DNA of 36,741 bases, from NCBI GenBank assembly GCA_002345205.1, contig DDVI01000141.1, positions 1 to 36,741 on the forward strand. Reading direction: 5' to 3'. This DNA is from Bdellovibrionaceae bacterium UBA2316. GTDB lineage: Bacteria; Bdellovibrionota; Bdellovibrionia; Bdellovibrionales; Bdellovibrionaceae. Below are positions 24,517 through 32,532 of the stretch, in pieces. The notes under the pieces were generated by a model. It was not told the DNA's origin. It worked only from the letters and a program-made list of their open reading frames with translations, and did not search any database. Numbering within the stretch: the stretch's first letter is position 1; the number at the start of each line of letters is the position of its first letter. The translations under genes were made by a program, and so were the position numbers.

Positions 24517-25193
24517 AAAACAGGGGCGCGGGTTGGCGAGATCGTTAAGTCCGAACATTGAGTTTGGCAATATTCCGGAATAATAAATTCAAGATCTAAA
24601 AATGTGAAGGCATTCGTTTCGATTGGGTTAACGACGGCTTTGCCTTTTTGGAAGCCATCATCACCTTTGGCCTTGCAGCGAACGTGTGGCCTTTTCGTTT
24701 TACCGTCGTCAAGGTCGACCAGGGAATACTTCCAAACTGGTTGTTCATATAGGGCTTCAAATACGTGGGTAACAAAAACTTCAACGATATTTTGAGTTTC
24801 AATTTCAGAATATCTGATTTCAACGGGATTCAGAGAAGCGGCACGGCGGTAATTTACAATCACGCGATTAGAAGCATCGACTGTGATCGTACCTTCAGGG
24901 AGTAGCGTTTCTGTCTTGTCTAAATTCAAGGTCGCCGAAAGGTCGCCACGTAGATATAAATTTCGTGTAGTTTTTTCGATAATTGGTTTCTTTTTTTTGT
25001 TCGCCAAAGACAGAATATCGATATTGTTAAAGTTAGAGGCATTGACATAGCATTCGTCTTGACTATTTTTTAAAATGGAATCGAGATGGGCTTTAATCGT
25101 CATTCGCTCAGATTCTGTCAGGGCTCTAGTAGACACAGCTGCGGCCGCATTCAAAACTAGATTTAAAAGTAACACAGTCACGAGTCGTTTCAT
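24513..25193 (-). CDS. Secreted protein of unknown function
   Basis: I do not recognise a family. The product is 226 residues with a signal peptide (basic MKRLV, core of Leu/Val, cleavage near AAA-AVS). The mature region is mostly strands in its second half, with cysteines at DECYV, VRCKAK and the CQTQC pair near the C-terminus, suggesting disulfides in the periplasm. ATG 25193 has GGAG at 6-base spacing; the in-frame ATG 12 bases upstream is unnecessary. It converges on the S9 peptidase gene with a 4-base stop overlap. Its upstream region is the long non-coding gap. No function is assigned. Confidence 0.7.
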   Translation of the reverse strand: MKRLVTVLLLNLVLNAAAAVSTRALTESERMTIKAHLDSILKNSQDECYVNASNFNNIDILSLANKKKKPIIEKTTRNLYLRGDLSATLNLDKTETLLPEGTITVDASNRVIVNYRRAASLNPVEIRYSEIETQNIVEVFVTHVFEALYEQPVWKYSLVDLDDGKTKRPHVRCKAKGDDGFQKGKAVVNPIETNAFTFLDLEFIIPEYCQTQCSDLTISPTRAPVF

Positions 25194-25550
25194 AAAAGTC
25201 TCCATAGCCTTCTTTTGCAGCAGAAAACTGGCCTAAGCAACCTTAAATGTGTTTGCCTACAAAAACTTAATAAATTTAGGTTATTTGGTACTTGAATCTG
25301 GCAATATAACAGCAAAGTGTCATAGGGCATTTCAAATTCGTAAACAAGATTAGCTTGTTAAATTACGGTGGAGCTGCTCCCTAAATTTTTGACTAAAAAG
25401 GGGAAATAAGCAGCCATAATTATGTCCTTCCTTAGTTATTCAGACAAAGGGAATTGGCGTCCTGCTTGCAATTGGAGTTTTGTACAGAGTTTGTACTTTG
25501 TAATCATGAAGAGACTAGAGTAGTTCAAAAAAATAATGCGGGAGGAAGAG

Positions 25551-25595
25551 ATGGCTCAAAATAATCAATCAAATCAGAAAATAGAGTTCAATTAG
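25551..25595 (+). CDS. Short leader-peptide-like ORF (14 residues)
   Basis: ATG 25551 is preceded by GGGAGGAAGAG, one of the strongest ribosome-binding sites in the window. It opens a 14-codon frame ending at TAG 25595. The peptide is MAQNNQSNQKIEFN, rich in Asn and Gln and without a hydrophobic stretch. It precedes two strong RNA helices and a T tract, the usual order of a leader-peptide regulated region. It might instead be the 5' end of a decayed gene. No run of a single amino acid typical of biosynthetic attenuators is present. Confidence 0.45.
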   Translation: MAQNNQSNQKIEFN

Positions 25596-25618
25596 TTCAT
25601 TTAAAATAATTGTAAAAA

Positions 25619-25664
25619 AATGATTCAATCAAAAATTTCTCAGTAAATATTCGATTGAGTCATT
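25619..25664 (+). other. 12-bp RNA helix upstream of the structured element
   Basis: AATGATTCAATC (25619-25630) pairs along its full length with GATTGAGTCATT (25653-25664), enclosing 22 nt. The single non-Watson-Crick pair is U-G on the plus-strand RNA; on the minus strand it would be an A-C mismatch. Transcription from the plus strand is therefore favoured. Confidence 0.5.
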
Positions 25665-25666
25665 AC

Positions 25667-25809
25667 ATCATTAGGTAGTAATTTGTATAACAAGGATTAA
25701 TTAAAATTTGAAATCATTTTCAAATGTTCGACAGAGAGAAGATTCGTCTTCATTAAATAGAACGTATTAGTTAGTTAAAGTTATCTATTATTACCTAATG
25801 ATCCTTTTT
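25667..25809 (+). ncRNA. Candidate structured RNA with closing helix and T tract
   Basis: ATCATTAGGTAGTAAT (25667-25682) pairs over 16 positions with 25787-25802 (one G-U). After a small internal loop, ATAAC (25687-25691) pairs with GTTAT (25780-25784). Inside are two local hairpins: ATTTGAAA-TCAT-TTTCAAAT (25706-25725, 8 bp) and GAAGA-TTCG-TCTTC (25738-25751, a UUCG tetraloop). The closing helix is followed by CCTTTTTC. This fits either an attenuator in the leader of the ATP-grasp gene or a separate small RNA ending near 25809. It matches no RNA family I know. Confidence 0.5.
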
Positions 25810-25826
25810 CGCCGTTTGGCATGTCT

Positions 25827-25856
25827 TTGTTGGAATCTTAATTGCTTTTATATATA
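25827..25856 (+). promoter_or_regulatory. Candidate promoter of the ATP-grasp gene
   Basis: TATATA (25851-25856) ends 6 nt before ATG 25863, which has no ribosome-binding site. TTGTTG (25827-25832) at 18-base spacing is a weak -35. The arrangement would give a leaderless mRNA independent of the upstream structured element. Confidence 0.4.
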
Positions 25857-25862
25857 GTCACT

Positions 25863-28349
25863 ATGAAAAGCACAATTTCAAAACCATCATTTTATTCCTA
25901 TATCTCATTAACTGTCTTTGGGACCTTGTTTTCCATATATTCCAGTGCCGCATCTGTCAAAAGCGTAGACGGCTGTATATCCGTCTACGCAAATACACGA
26001 CAGGTATCCCCCCTTTCGCTTGATATTCAGGCTTTAACCAAGCATCCGAATTCGATTATGATTAAATCGGACAATGGTATTTTTGAATTACCATCTGATC
26101 ATCCACTTCTTAGTTTTTCTTCTGGCGCTAATTCCGAAGTTAAATCAGGAAATTCTGGTTCAACTCAATTGCAAAAAGTTGTATCGAAATTACGTAAAGG
26201 GACTGCGGATTTAGCACAGTTTATAAAAAATCGCTCGCCTGAACTGCAAAAGAAGATCGACGATGTATCTACCGATATTTTAGGTCGTGTATTCGGAATG
26301 GGTTTCAAGGACAAAAAAGGTAAGCCTTTTGACGTGCGAGTAAACGGAATCCCTTTGGTCATTCAAAAAGAGGATTTCGATGCGTTGGTTAAAGGCATGG
26401 AGCCCACGTTCGAGTTAATGAGGAAAACTCTGCAGGTTTTCATGAGTAACCCCGATGCTCCGCCTTCAGCGTATCCTTTCAAAAATTTAACAGAGCAAGA
26501 AATTCGCTACATTATTAACGAAATGAAAAATTCGCCCTATTTTGATCCGTCCGTTCCTAATAAAGGATTAGCAGATTATCTATTCGGATCTGTTTATGGT
26601 GTCGATGCTACGTTTGGGAAATTAAATGAACATTTAAGTCATATTTTTGAAATTAATGCGGGAACTCCGAGTGGGTTTTCTAATATGACATTGTTATTTG
26701 AAGTTTTAAGGATATCGGATCCTCAGCTTTTTGAAAAAGTAGCGATTGGTTTAAGCAAAAATGAGGCATTTAAAAAATTAGCTGATGTTATGGACGGTCA
26801 TGGAAAAAAAATGATCGAAGACGGCTTATCGGTAGAATTAGGAACGGGCATCTATAATGGTGCTCATCCCGATATTTCGATGATTGCGCATTTCTCGGGA
26901 ATGCCTTTAGTTGAAAGATCAGATCTGTTTATCGATCGTGATGGTTACGTACGTATGCGACGTAAACTTCCAGTGGTTGATGGTTACTATCAACTAGGAG
27001 ATAAAAAAGTGAAGCACGTAGGTTCCAAAGACTACGAAGGCTATCCACAAATTTGGGCGGTCTATTCACGATCAGAAGAAGGCAATGCAATTCAGGAAAA
27101 CACACGCGCTGGAAAAAATGGAAGTTTGGCCCATCCCGGTATTGGGATTAAGCTGCCAAGTGTAGTCGAAAAAAATGCTAAGCTAAATAAACGGTATCCT
27201 GGATTGAATTTACTTCCGGGAACGGCCTACGTTTATAAGGTAGATAGACTAGGAAGAGTCTACAATGTTGAACGCGGTCCTGATGGTAAACCTCTGGTTG
27301 AGCCTAATTACGATCAGTTTGGTAATGACCCCGTAGATTCAAGTAATTCAAATAAATCTTTAGTAAATAGTCTTCATAAAAAGAAAATCTATTTATCAAA
27401 TCTTGGAACTCGCCTGATCGACCACAAAGGTATCCTTTCACTGGTAACTAAAGAAGCCCAGGCGCTTGCGATAGAAAAAGGTTTAGATCCTAAAAAGACA
27501 ATCGTTGGTCCTCCGCCGGAATTACGTGGCGAAGCCAATTTGAAGCCATTTTATAAATCTCCACGCAAATACGTGGTGAAAGTTCCGGACGAGTCTGGGG
27601 GTGTCGGCGTATACATTTTGCCAACATCTACAGACAAGCAAATTAAAGAAGTTATAAAAATGGTAAAAGCTAATCCTGATCGTTATGTAATTCAAGAAAC
27701 TGCAGATTTTATGAGTGTCCTAAGTGTTAGCGAAATCGACGGCAAAATGCAATACGTGACTCGAGCGAATGATGGTCGAGTATTTATTTTCTATGATGCA
27801 AATGGAAAGGCAGTTTCTGATCCATGGGCCATCTTGGTGCGTGTTGCTGATTACTTAAAGCTTTCTACCAATACATCTCAGGGGGCGCAATACGGTTGGA
27901 TTAAGGTTGCTTTAGAAAGTACCGAAGCATTTTTCAGTCGTAATAAGTCTTCGCTACCCAGTGCGCGATTAGCATTGATTACGCCGTCGCAAAGCTATCA
28001 TTTGAAAGATTATTTGATTTCTATCAATATGATTTTAACGGGTCGTTTTTATGATGCGGATATCAATCAAACGAATTTTCTAAATGGATTTTGGAATTCA
28101 GCGCGTTCACTGATGTCAGTGCTGGGTCCAGATTTTTCGTACATGATCCGAATTATTGAAAATCTACGCGATAATCCATCGTCAATTTCTGATAAGGATT
28201 TTGTTAAGATGGTTTCGAACTTGAAAGAAAGACTTCTGTCTGGACGATTAGATCCTTTAGTCAACGCAGAAATTGAAAATCACATCCGAAACGGAGACGT
28301 TTTCGTGCCTCGTTATAGTGGCCGCACAGTAAACCAAGCGGCTCAATAG
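25863..28349 (+). CDS. Circularly permuted ATP-grasp family protein with apparent export signal
   Basis: An 828-residue protein. Residues about 195-600 match circularly permuted ATP-grasp ligases: YFDPSVPNKGLADYLFG, then FEINAGTPSGFSN (about 263-275, matching the family's EINSGTPSG), NYDQFGNDP, YLSNLGTRLIDHKG, and the nucleotide-binding strand and loop KYVVKVPDESGGVGVYIL (about 567-584), followed by YVIQETADF. Such enzymes couple ATP hydrolysis to peptide-like bond formation. The N-terminus (MKSTISKPSF, then a roughly 16-residue hydrophobic stretch ending SSAAS) looks like a signal peptide, which is odd for an ATP user. A roughly 230-residue C-terminal extension is helical and unrecognised. 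TTG 25842 is in frame, but ATG 25863 is preferred. No alpha-E or transglutaminase partner gene, common beside this family, is adjacent. Fold call is good, substrate unknown. Confidence 0.75.
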   Translation: MKSTISKPSFYSYISLTVFGTLFSIYSSAASVKSVDGCISVYANTRQVSPLSLDIQALTKHPNSIMIKSDNGIFELPSDHPLLSFSSGANSEVKSGNSGSTQLQKVVSKLRKGTADLAQFIKNRSPELQKKIDDVSTDILGRVFGMGFKDKKGKPFDVRVNGIPLVIQKEDFDALVKGMEPTFELMRKTLQVFMSNPDAPPSAYPFKNLTEQEIRYIINEMKNSPYFDPSVPNKGLADYLFGSVYGVDATFGKLNEHLSHIFEINAGTPSGFSNMTLLFEVLRISDPQLFEKVAIGLSKNEAFKKLADVMDGHGKKMIEDGLSVELGTGIYNGAHPDISMIAHFSGMPLVERSDLFIDRDGYVRMRRKLPVVDGYYQLGDKKVKHVGSKDYEGYPQIWAVYSRSEEGNAIQENTRAGKNGSLAHPGIGIKLPSVVEKNAKLNKRYPGLNLLPGTAYVYKVDRLGRVYNVERGPDGKPLVEPNYDQFGNDPVDSSNSNKSLVNSLHKKKIYLSNLGTRLIDHKGILSLVTKEAQALAIEKGLDPKKTIVGPPPELRGEANLKPFYKSPRKYVVKVPDESGGVGVYILPTSTDKQIKEVIKMVKANPDRYVIQETADFMSVLSVSEIDGKMQYVTRANDGRVFIFYDANGKAVSDPWAILVRVADYLKLSTNTSQGAQYGWIKVALESTEAFFSRNKSSLPSARLALITPSQSYHLKDYLISINMILTGRFYDADINQTNFLNGFWNSARSLMSVLGPDFSYMIRIIENLRDNPSSISDKDFVKMVSNLKERLLSGRLDPLVNAEIENHIRNGDVFVPRYSGRTVNQAAQ

Positions 28350-28403
28350 AAAAATTGATTTTTGCGTCTAGTTAGTTTCTAAAAAAAGAAATTGCTGACT
28401 TCT

Positions 28404-28439
28404 AAAATATAAGGGAAGATTTTTATTCCTTTATATTTT
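28404..28439 (+). other. 14-bp hairpin before the ABC transporter operon
   Basis: AAAATATAAGGGAA (28404-28417) pairs with TTCCTTTATATTTT (28426-28439) around an 8-nt loop; the only irregular pair is G-U on the plus strand. GGGGG follows immediately. It separates the ATP-grasp gene from the ABC operon and may act as a transcript boundary, although the T-rich segment is inside the stem. Confidence 0.55.
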
Positions 28440-28449
28440 GGGGGTTCCT

Positions 28450-29124
28450 TTGCAACCGATTCATCTTGAAAATGTTCAAAAAAATTATTTCTTAGATAAA
28501 GTCCAAGTCTCTGCCTTGAAGGGTATTAATTTAAAAATAGACGCTGGCGAATTCACGGTTATCGCCGGCCCCAGTGGATCTGGAAAAACAACAATCTTGA
28601 ATTTGATTGGCTGCGTGGATACGGCCTCGTCTGGCAAAGTCGTTGTCGGCGGTAAAGAAACGGGTTCGTTAACAGAAAAGCAATTGACGGATCTTCGCTT
28701 GCATACAATTGGTTTTATTTTTCAATCATTTAATTTGATTCCCGTTTTAAATGTGATTGATAATGTTGAGTTTCCATTATTGTTGCAAAACAAACAATCT
28801 CCCAAGGAACGTCGAGATCAAGTCATGCGCTTTATCGACCGCGTGGGATTGACTCAATACGCACAACATCGACCGAGTGAACTGTCGGGCGGCCAGCGTC
28901 AGCGTGTCGCAATCGCACGTGCTTTGGTAACAAAACCTCAAATAGTGTTGGCCGATGAGCCAACAGCAAATTTGGATTCAGTGACCGGGCAAAATATTAT
29001 CGACTTAATGAAGGAAATTAACGCCACGGAAAAAACGACGTTTTTGTTTTCAACCCATGACCATTCTATCATGAATCAGGCGAGACGTATTATTCGCCTG
29101 CTTGATGGACGTATTCAGGAATAG
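28450..29124 (+). CDS. LolD/MacB-type ABC transporter ATP-binding protein
   Basis: The cytoplasmic ATPase of an ABC system that works on lipids, lipoproteins or other envelope substrates. All motifs are present: Walker A GPSGSGKTT (about residue 40), Q-loop FQSFNLIP, signature LSGGQRQRVAIARAL, Walker B IVLADEPTANLD and switch His in FSTHDHS. The VIDNVEFPL segment is typical of the LolD/MacB/FtsE subgroup. The start is a TTG. 28450 has GGGGG at 5-base spacing; 28438 is also in frame but lies in the hairpin arm. The product is 224-228 residues, the usual size. It is 3 bases from the first permease gene and heads a five-gene operon. Confidence 0.92.
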   Translation: MQPIHLENVQKNYFLDKVQVSALKGINLKIDAGEFTVIAGPSGSGKTTILNLIGCVDTASSGKVVVGGKETGSLTEKQLTDLRLHTIGFIFQSFNLIPVLNVIDNVEFPLLLQNKQSPKERRDQVMRFIDRVGLTQYAQHRPSELSGGQRQRVAIARALVTKPQIVLADEPTANLDSVTGQNIIDLMKEINATEKTTFLFSTHDHSIMNQARRIIRLLDGRIQE

Positions 29125-29127
29125 ATT

Positions 29128-31197
29128 ATGACCCATTGGATGGTATTAAAAATAGCCGCACGAAATGTGTTCTTACATCGTATGCGAACATTGGTCGTTG
29201 GTGTGATTTTAGCATTTGGTGCTTTTCTGGCCGTACTGGGGCACTCCTTCGTTAACGGGATCTCTGGTGGGATGGAAAGCAGTACGACTCAAAGTATTAC
29301 TGGTGATATCCAGATCTATAGCGAAAGTGCAAAAGATAAACTTTCGGTTTTTGGGAATATGGATGGCTCGCCAACCGATGTCGGCCACGTAGATAGTTTC
29401 GAATCTGTTGAAAAAGCGCTTATGAAAAATCCAGAGATCGTATCAGTTGTTCCCATGGGAACGAGTTTTGCGCAGGTAAATCCAGGAAACATCTTAGATC
29501 ACTTTTTGGAAAAACTACGGAAGTCATATAAGAGTGCAAATGTGGATAAAAATGATATTGATTCTCAAAAACGTCGTATTCGATTTCTGGCTCAGGAAAT
29601 TCAGAAAAATCTAGAAGGGAAATTCGAAGAGATCGGTATTTTATCTGCAGCCGATGCTGCGCAAGCTAAAATTAATCTAGAGAAAGTAGATCAAGAGGAG
29701 TTTTGGAACGATTTTGACTCTAATGCTGAAAACAAAATTGAGTTTTTGGCGAACAAAATCGCGCCACTTATTTTTGATGATAATATGATTTTCTTCAGCT
29801 ACGTGGGCACAGATCCTCAACTATTTAAAGAAAAATTTCCTCAGTTTGAGATTGTTAAAGGTGAAATGATCCCGCCAGGAACTCGTGGGTTTCTATTTCA
29901 TGATTTCTTTTACGAAAATATGGTTAAACATCGAATCGCTCGGCGATTGGACCAAATTAAAAAGAAAATGAAAGACGACAAATTAACGTTAGCTAATAGT
30001 AAAGAACTGCAAGACCAAATCAAAGCTAATGTTGAACAATCGGCTGAAATTTATTTGCAGCTTGGACCGGCAGAAACAGAAACCGTGGCCCAGAAATTAA
30101 ATAAGCTATTGGGAACAGAAGAAAAAGATTTTCGAACATTGCTTAAAAACTATTTAAGCATGAGTGATGAAAACTTTCAGGAACGCTATGACTTTTTCTA
30201 TAAGGAGATTGCGCCGTATGTGATTCTTCATCGAGTTCAAATTGGTGATGTATTGCCGCTATCGGCTTTCACAAAAGCGGGCACATCAACGGCTGTAAAT
30301 ATTAAAGTATACGGAACGTTTAGATTTAAAAGCTTCGAGAATTCGCCCTTGGCGGGAAATTTTAGCGTGATGGACTTGGTTTCTTTGCGTGAATTGTATG
30401 GCTTCATGACAGATGAGCGTCGCGAACAAAATAAAGAAATCGAAGCGGAAATGGGTTTAGACGATGTCGGACGCGATTCTATTGAAAACTTATTTTCTAG
30501 TTCCACCGCTACTAAAGATATTAAACCGAAAGCTAAACCTCAAACAATTGATCTGAAGTTTCAAAAGCGAGTGATGGGTGCTACCTATACCCAAGAGGAA
30601 TTAACCAAAGGGGTTTTCTTGCACGCCGCTGTTTTCCTGAAGGACACATCTAATGTGGATCGAGTGATTAAGGAAATTAACGAATTATCGAAGAGCGACA
30701 AGTTGGGAATTAAAGCCGTATCATGGCAAGATGCCGCCGGTTTCATTGGCCAAATGACGTTCATGATGAAAGCTATTTTAAATATCTTTATTGGAATCTC
30801 GTTATTACTTGCTGGTCTAATGATAATGAATTCACTTCTAATGGCCGCAATGAATCGCAAGCAAGAAATTGGTACGATGCGGGCAATTGGGGCTCATGCT
30901 CAGTTTATCTATCGATTATTTTTCTATGAAACACTGTTCTTGAGTTTATTATTTGGTGGTATTGGTGCGGCTTTAGGTGCTTTGTTAGTCGTAATATTAG
31001 GCAAGGTCGGAATTCCCGCATCTGGGGATGTAGCTACCTTTTTCTTTTCCGGTCCAAAACTGTATTTGCATTTAAACCCGAGTTTAATTTTCTTAGTCAT
31101 GGCCGTTATGGTCATTATTGCCATTTTGGCCACTCAATACCCGGCATGGAAAGCGATGAAAATATCGCCACTTCAGGCGATGCAGAAGAGAGAGTAA
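29128..31197 (+). CDS. FtsX/LolC-type ABC permease with enlarged periplasmic domain
   Basis: A 689-residue permease with one N-terminal transmembrane helix (about 15-40) and three at the C-terminus (about 544-572, 596-626 and 651-675), the four-helix layout of the FtsX/MacB/LolCE superfamily. The C-terminal block contains the characteristic NRKQEIGTMRAIGA coupling segment and ends PAWKAMKISPLQAM. The periplasmic part between TM1 and TM2 is about 500 residues, roughly twice that of LolC or LolE. It includes charged, coiled-coil-prone stretches (about 130-200 and 270-340). AGGA upstream supports the ATG. It pairs with the next permease, one base away, to form a heterodimer driven by the ATPase upstream. 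Confidence 0.88.
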   Translation: MTHWMVLKIAARNVFLHRMRTLVVGVILAFGAFLAVLGHSFVNGISGGMESSTTQSITGDIQIYSESAKDKLSVFGNMDGSPTDVGHVDSFESVEKALMKNPEIVSVVPMGTSFAQVNPGNILDHFLEKLRKSYKSANVDKNDIDSQKRRIRFLAQEIQKNLEGKFEEIGILSAADAAQAKINLEKVDQEEFWNDFDSNAENKIEFLANKIAPLIFDDNMIFFSYVGTDPQLFKEKFPQFEIVKGEMIPPGTRGFLFHDFFYENMVKHRIARRLDQIKKKMKDDKLTLANSKELQDQIKANVEQSAEIYLQLGPAETETVAQKLNKLLGTEEKDFRTLLKNYLSMSDENFQERYDFFYKEIAPYVILHRVQIGDVLPLSAFTKAGTSTAVNIKVYGTFRFKSFENSPLAGNFSVMDLVSLRELYGFMTDERREQNKEIEAEMGLDDVGRDSIENLFSSSTATKDIKPKAKPQTIDLKFQKRVMGATYTQEELTKGVFLHAAVFLKDTSNVDRVIKEINELSKSDKLGIKAVSWQDAAGFIGQMTFMMKAILNIFIGISLLLAGLMIMNSLLMAAMNRKQEIGTMRAIGAHAQFIYRLFFYETLFLSLLFGGIGAALGALLVVILGKVGIPASGDVATFFFSGPKLYLHLNPSLIFLVMAVMVIIAILATQYPAWKAMKISPLQAMQKRE

Positions 31198-31198
31198 A

Positions 31199-32521
31199 AT
31201 GAAAGTATATTTTATTATTGCCTACAGAAACATACTTCAACGTCGGGTTCGTAGTTTAATGTTAGCGGCTTCAATTGTCTTTGTATCTGTGATTTTCTCT
31301 TTATTGCTAGCACTTGTTCACGGAGTACAACAGACAATGATTGCTAATGGGACAGCCTTAATGACGGGGCATCTGAATATCGCTGGATTCTATAAAGTCA
31401 GTCAAAGCTCTGCGAACCCGATGGTAACCAAGTATCCGGAATTGATGAAGTATGCCAAGGAAAACATTCCAGAAGCGGATATTATAATTGATCGTGTGAA
31501 AGCATATGGGAAATTAATTTCTGAAACGGATTCAACGATGATTCCCATGTGGGGCGTGAATATGGATCAGGAAAAAAATGTTCTGGGTCGACTAGAAGTT
31601 GAAATATCGAAGGATCCAAATAATCCAGCGGATCTATCAAAACTTTCTGAGTCTGGTACTTTAGCTTTATTTGAAGTTCATGCAAAAAAACTCAAAGTGG
31701 GCGTCGGCGATATGGTAACGGTTTCATTACCAACGTATCGCAATATGACAAATACTAAGGACGTGAAAGTAGTCGCTATATTGAAAGACGTCGGAATGAT
31801 GTCACAGTTCAATGCGTACTTAAATGCAAAAGATGTGCGCGAGTTGTATCAAAACAAACAAGACTCGACTGGACAGATCATGGTTTACCTTAAAAAGTTA
31901 TCTGATTTACCCAAGGTTGAAGCGCGCATGCGTAAAGAGATTGCGGAAAAGGGCTACACGCTGATGGAAAAAGAGTCTTCGCCGTTCTGGATGAAGTTTG
32001 ATCGCGTAGCCGGTGAATCATGGACTGGGCAAAAGATCGATATCACTACATGGGAAGACGAAACATCATTTCTAAAATGGATCGTTAGTCTGTTAGGTGC
32101 TCTGACGTTTATTTTGACGATAGTGTTATCGATAATCATTGTAATGGGTTTGATCAATACATTGTGGATGTCCGTGAAAGAACGTACCACTGAAATTGGA
32201 ACATTGCGTGCAATAGGAATGCAAAAAAATAAAGTACTATGGATGTTTTTGCTCGAGTCCTTGATTCTATCGGTAAGTTCGACACTGGCGGGCTTGGTGC
32301 TGGCTACAATTATTTGCCAGGTACTGAATGCGGCAGCTATTCCAATTGAAAGTGATGCATTTAAAATGTTTCTAATGACAAATAATTTGTCATTTACATT
32401 TGGGCTTGCTCAAGCACTCATGACATTTTTTTCTTTAGTTATATTTTTTACTCTGGGTTCATTGATTCCAGCTTTTCAGGCCGCGAAACTGAGCCCTATT
32501 ACGGCTATTAATCAGAGTTAG
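31199..32521 (+). CDS. FtsX/LolE-type ABC permease
   Basis: A 440-residue permease of the same superfamily: TM1 at about residues 14-40, a roughly 250-residue periplasmic domain, and TM2-4 at about 292-322, 345-375 and 400-430. The coupling segment KERTTEIGTLRAIGMQKNK and the C-terminal PAFQAAKLSPITAI are characteristic. The size is close to LolC/LolE. It begins one base after the first permease stop and is followed by a LolA-like gene 11 bases downstream. It is probably the second half of an asymmetric permease pair, one subunit short and one long. That asymmetry is unlike E. coli LolCE, where both are about 400 residues. Confidence 0.9.
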   Translation: MKVYFIIAYRNILQRRVRSLMLAASIVFVSVIFSLLLALVHGVQQTMIANGTALMTGHLNIAGFYKVSQSSANPMVTKYPELMKYAKENIPEADIIIDRVKAYGKLISETDSTMIPMWGVNMDQEKNVLGRLEVEISKDPNNPADLSKLSESGTLALFEVHAKKLKVGVGDMVTVSLPTYRNMTNTKDVKVVAILKDVGMMSQFNAYLNAKDVRELYQNKQDSTGQIMVYLKKLSDLPKVEARMRKEIAEKGYTLMEKESSPFWMKFDRVAGESWTGQKIDITTWEDETSFLKWIVSLLGALTFILTIVLSIIIVMGLINTLWMSVKERTTEIGTLRAIGMQKNKVLWMFLLESLILSVSSTLAGLVLATIICQVLNAAAIPIESDAFKMFLMTNNLSFTFGLAQALMTFFSLVIFFTLGSLIPAFQAAKLSPITAINQS

Positions 32522-32532
32522 GAGTTTTGAAA

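Larger units (their letters stand above)
25206..25862 (+). other. Long AT-rich intergenic region with leader-like content
   Basis: About 640 bases without a long gene. In order it holds: a small hairpin (AACAAG/CTTGTT, 25343-25359); GGAG/CTCC near 25370-25380 followed by a short T run; a direct repeat TTTGTAC at 25479-25485 and 25490-25496 (11-base period); a 14-codon ORF with a strong ribosome-binding site; two long helices; and a -10 element just before the ATP-grasp start. I saw no tRNA or insertion-sequence remnant. Confidence 0.6.

Noticed and set aside
25667..25802. 16-bp inverted repeats enclosing about 104 bases, considered as a miniature transposable element
   Set aside because: No flanking target duplication is visible, and the one irregular pair is a G-U on the plus strand, which fits RNA structure better than DNA ends.
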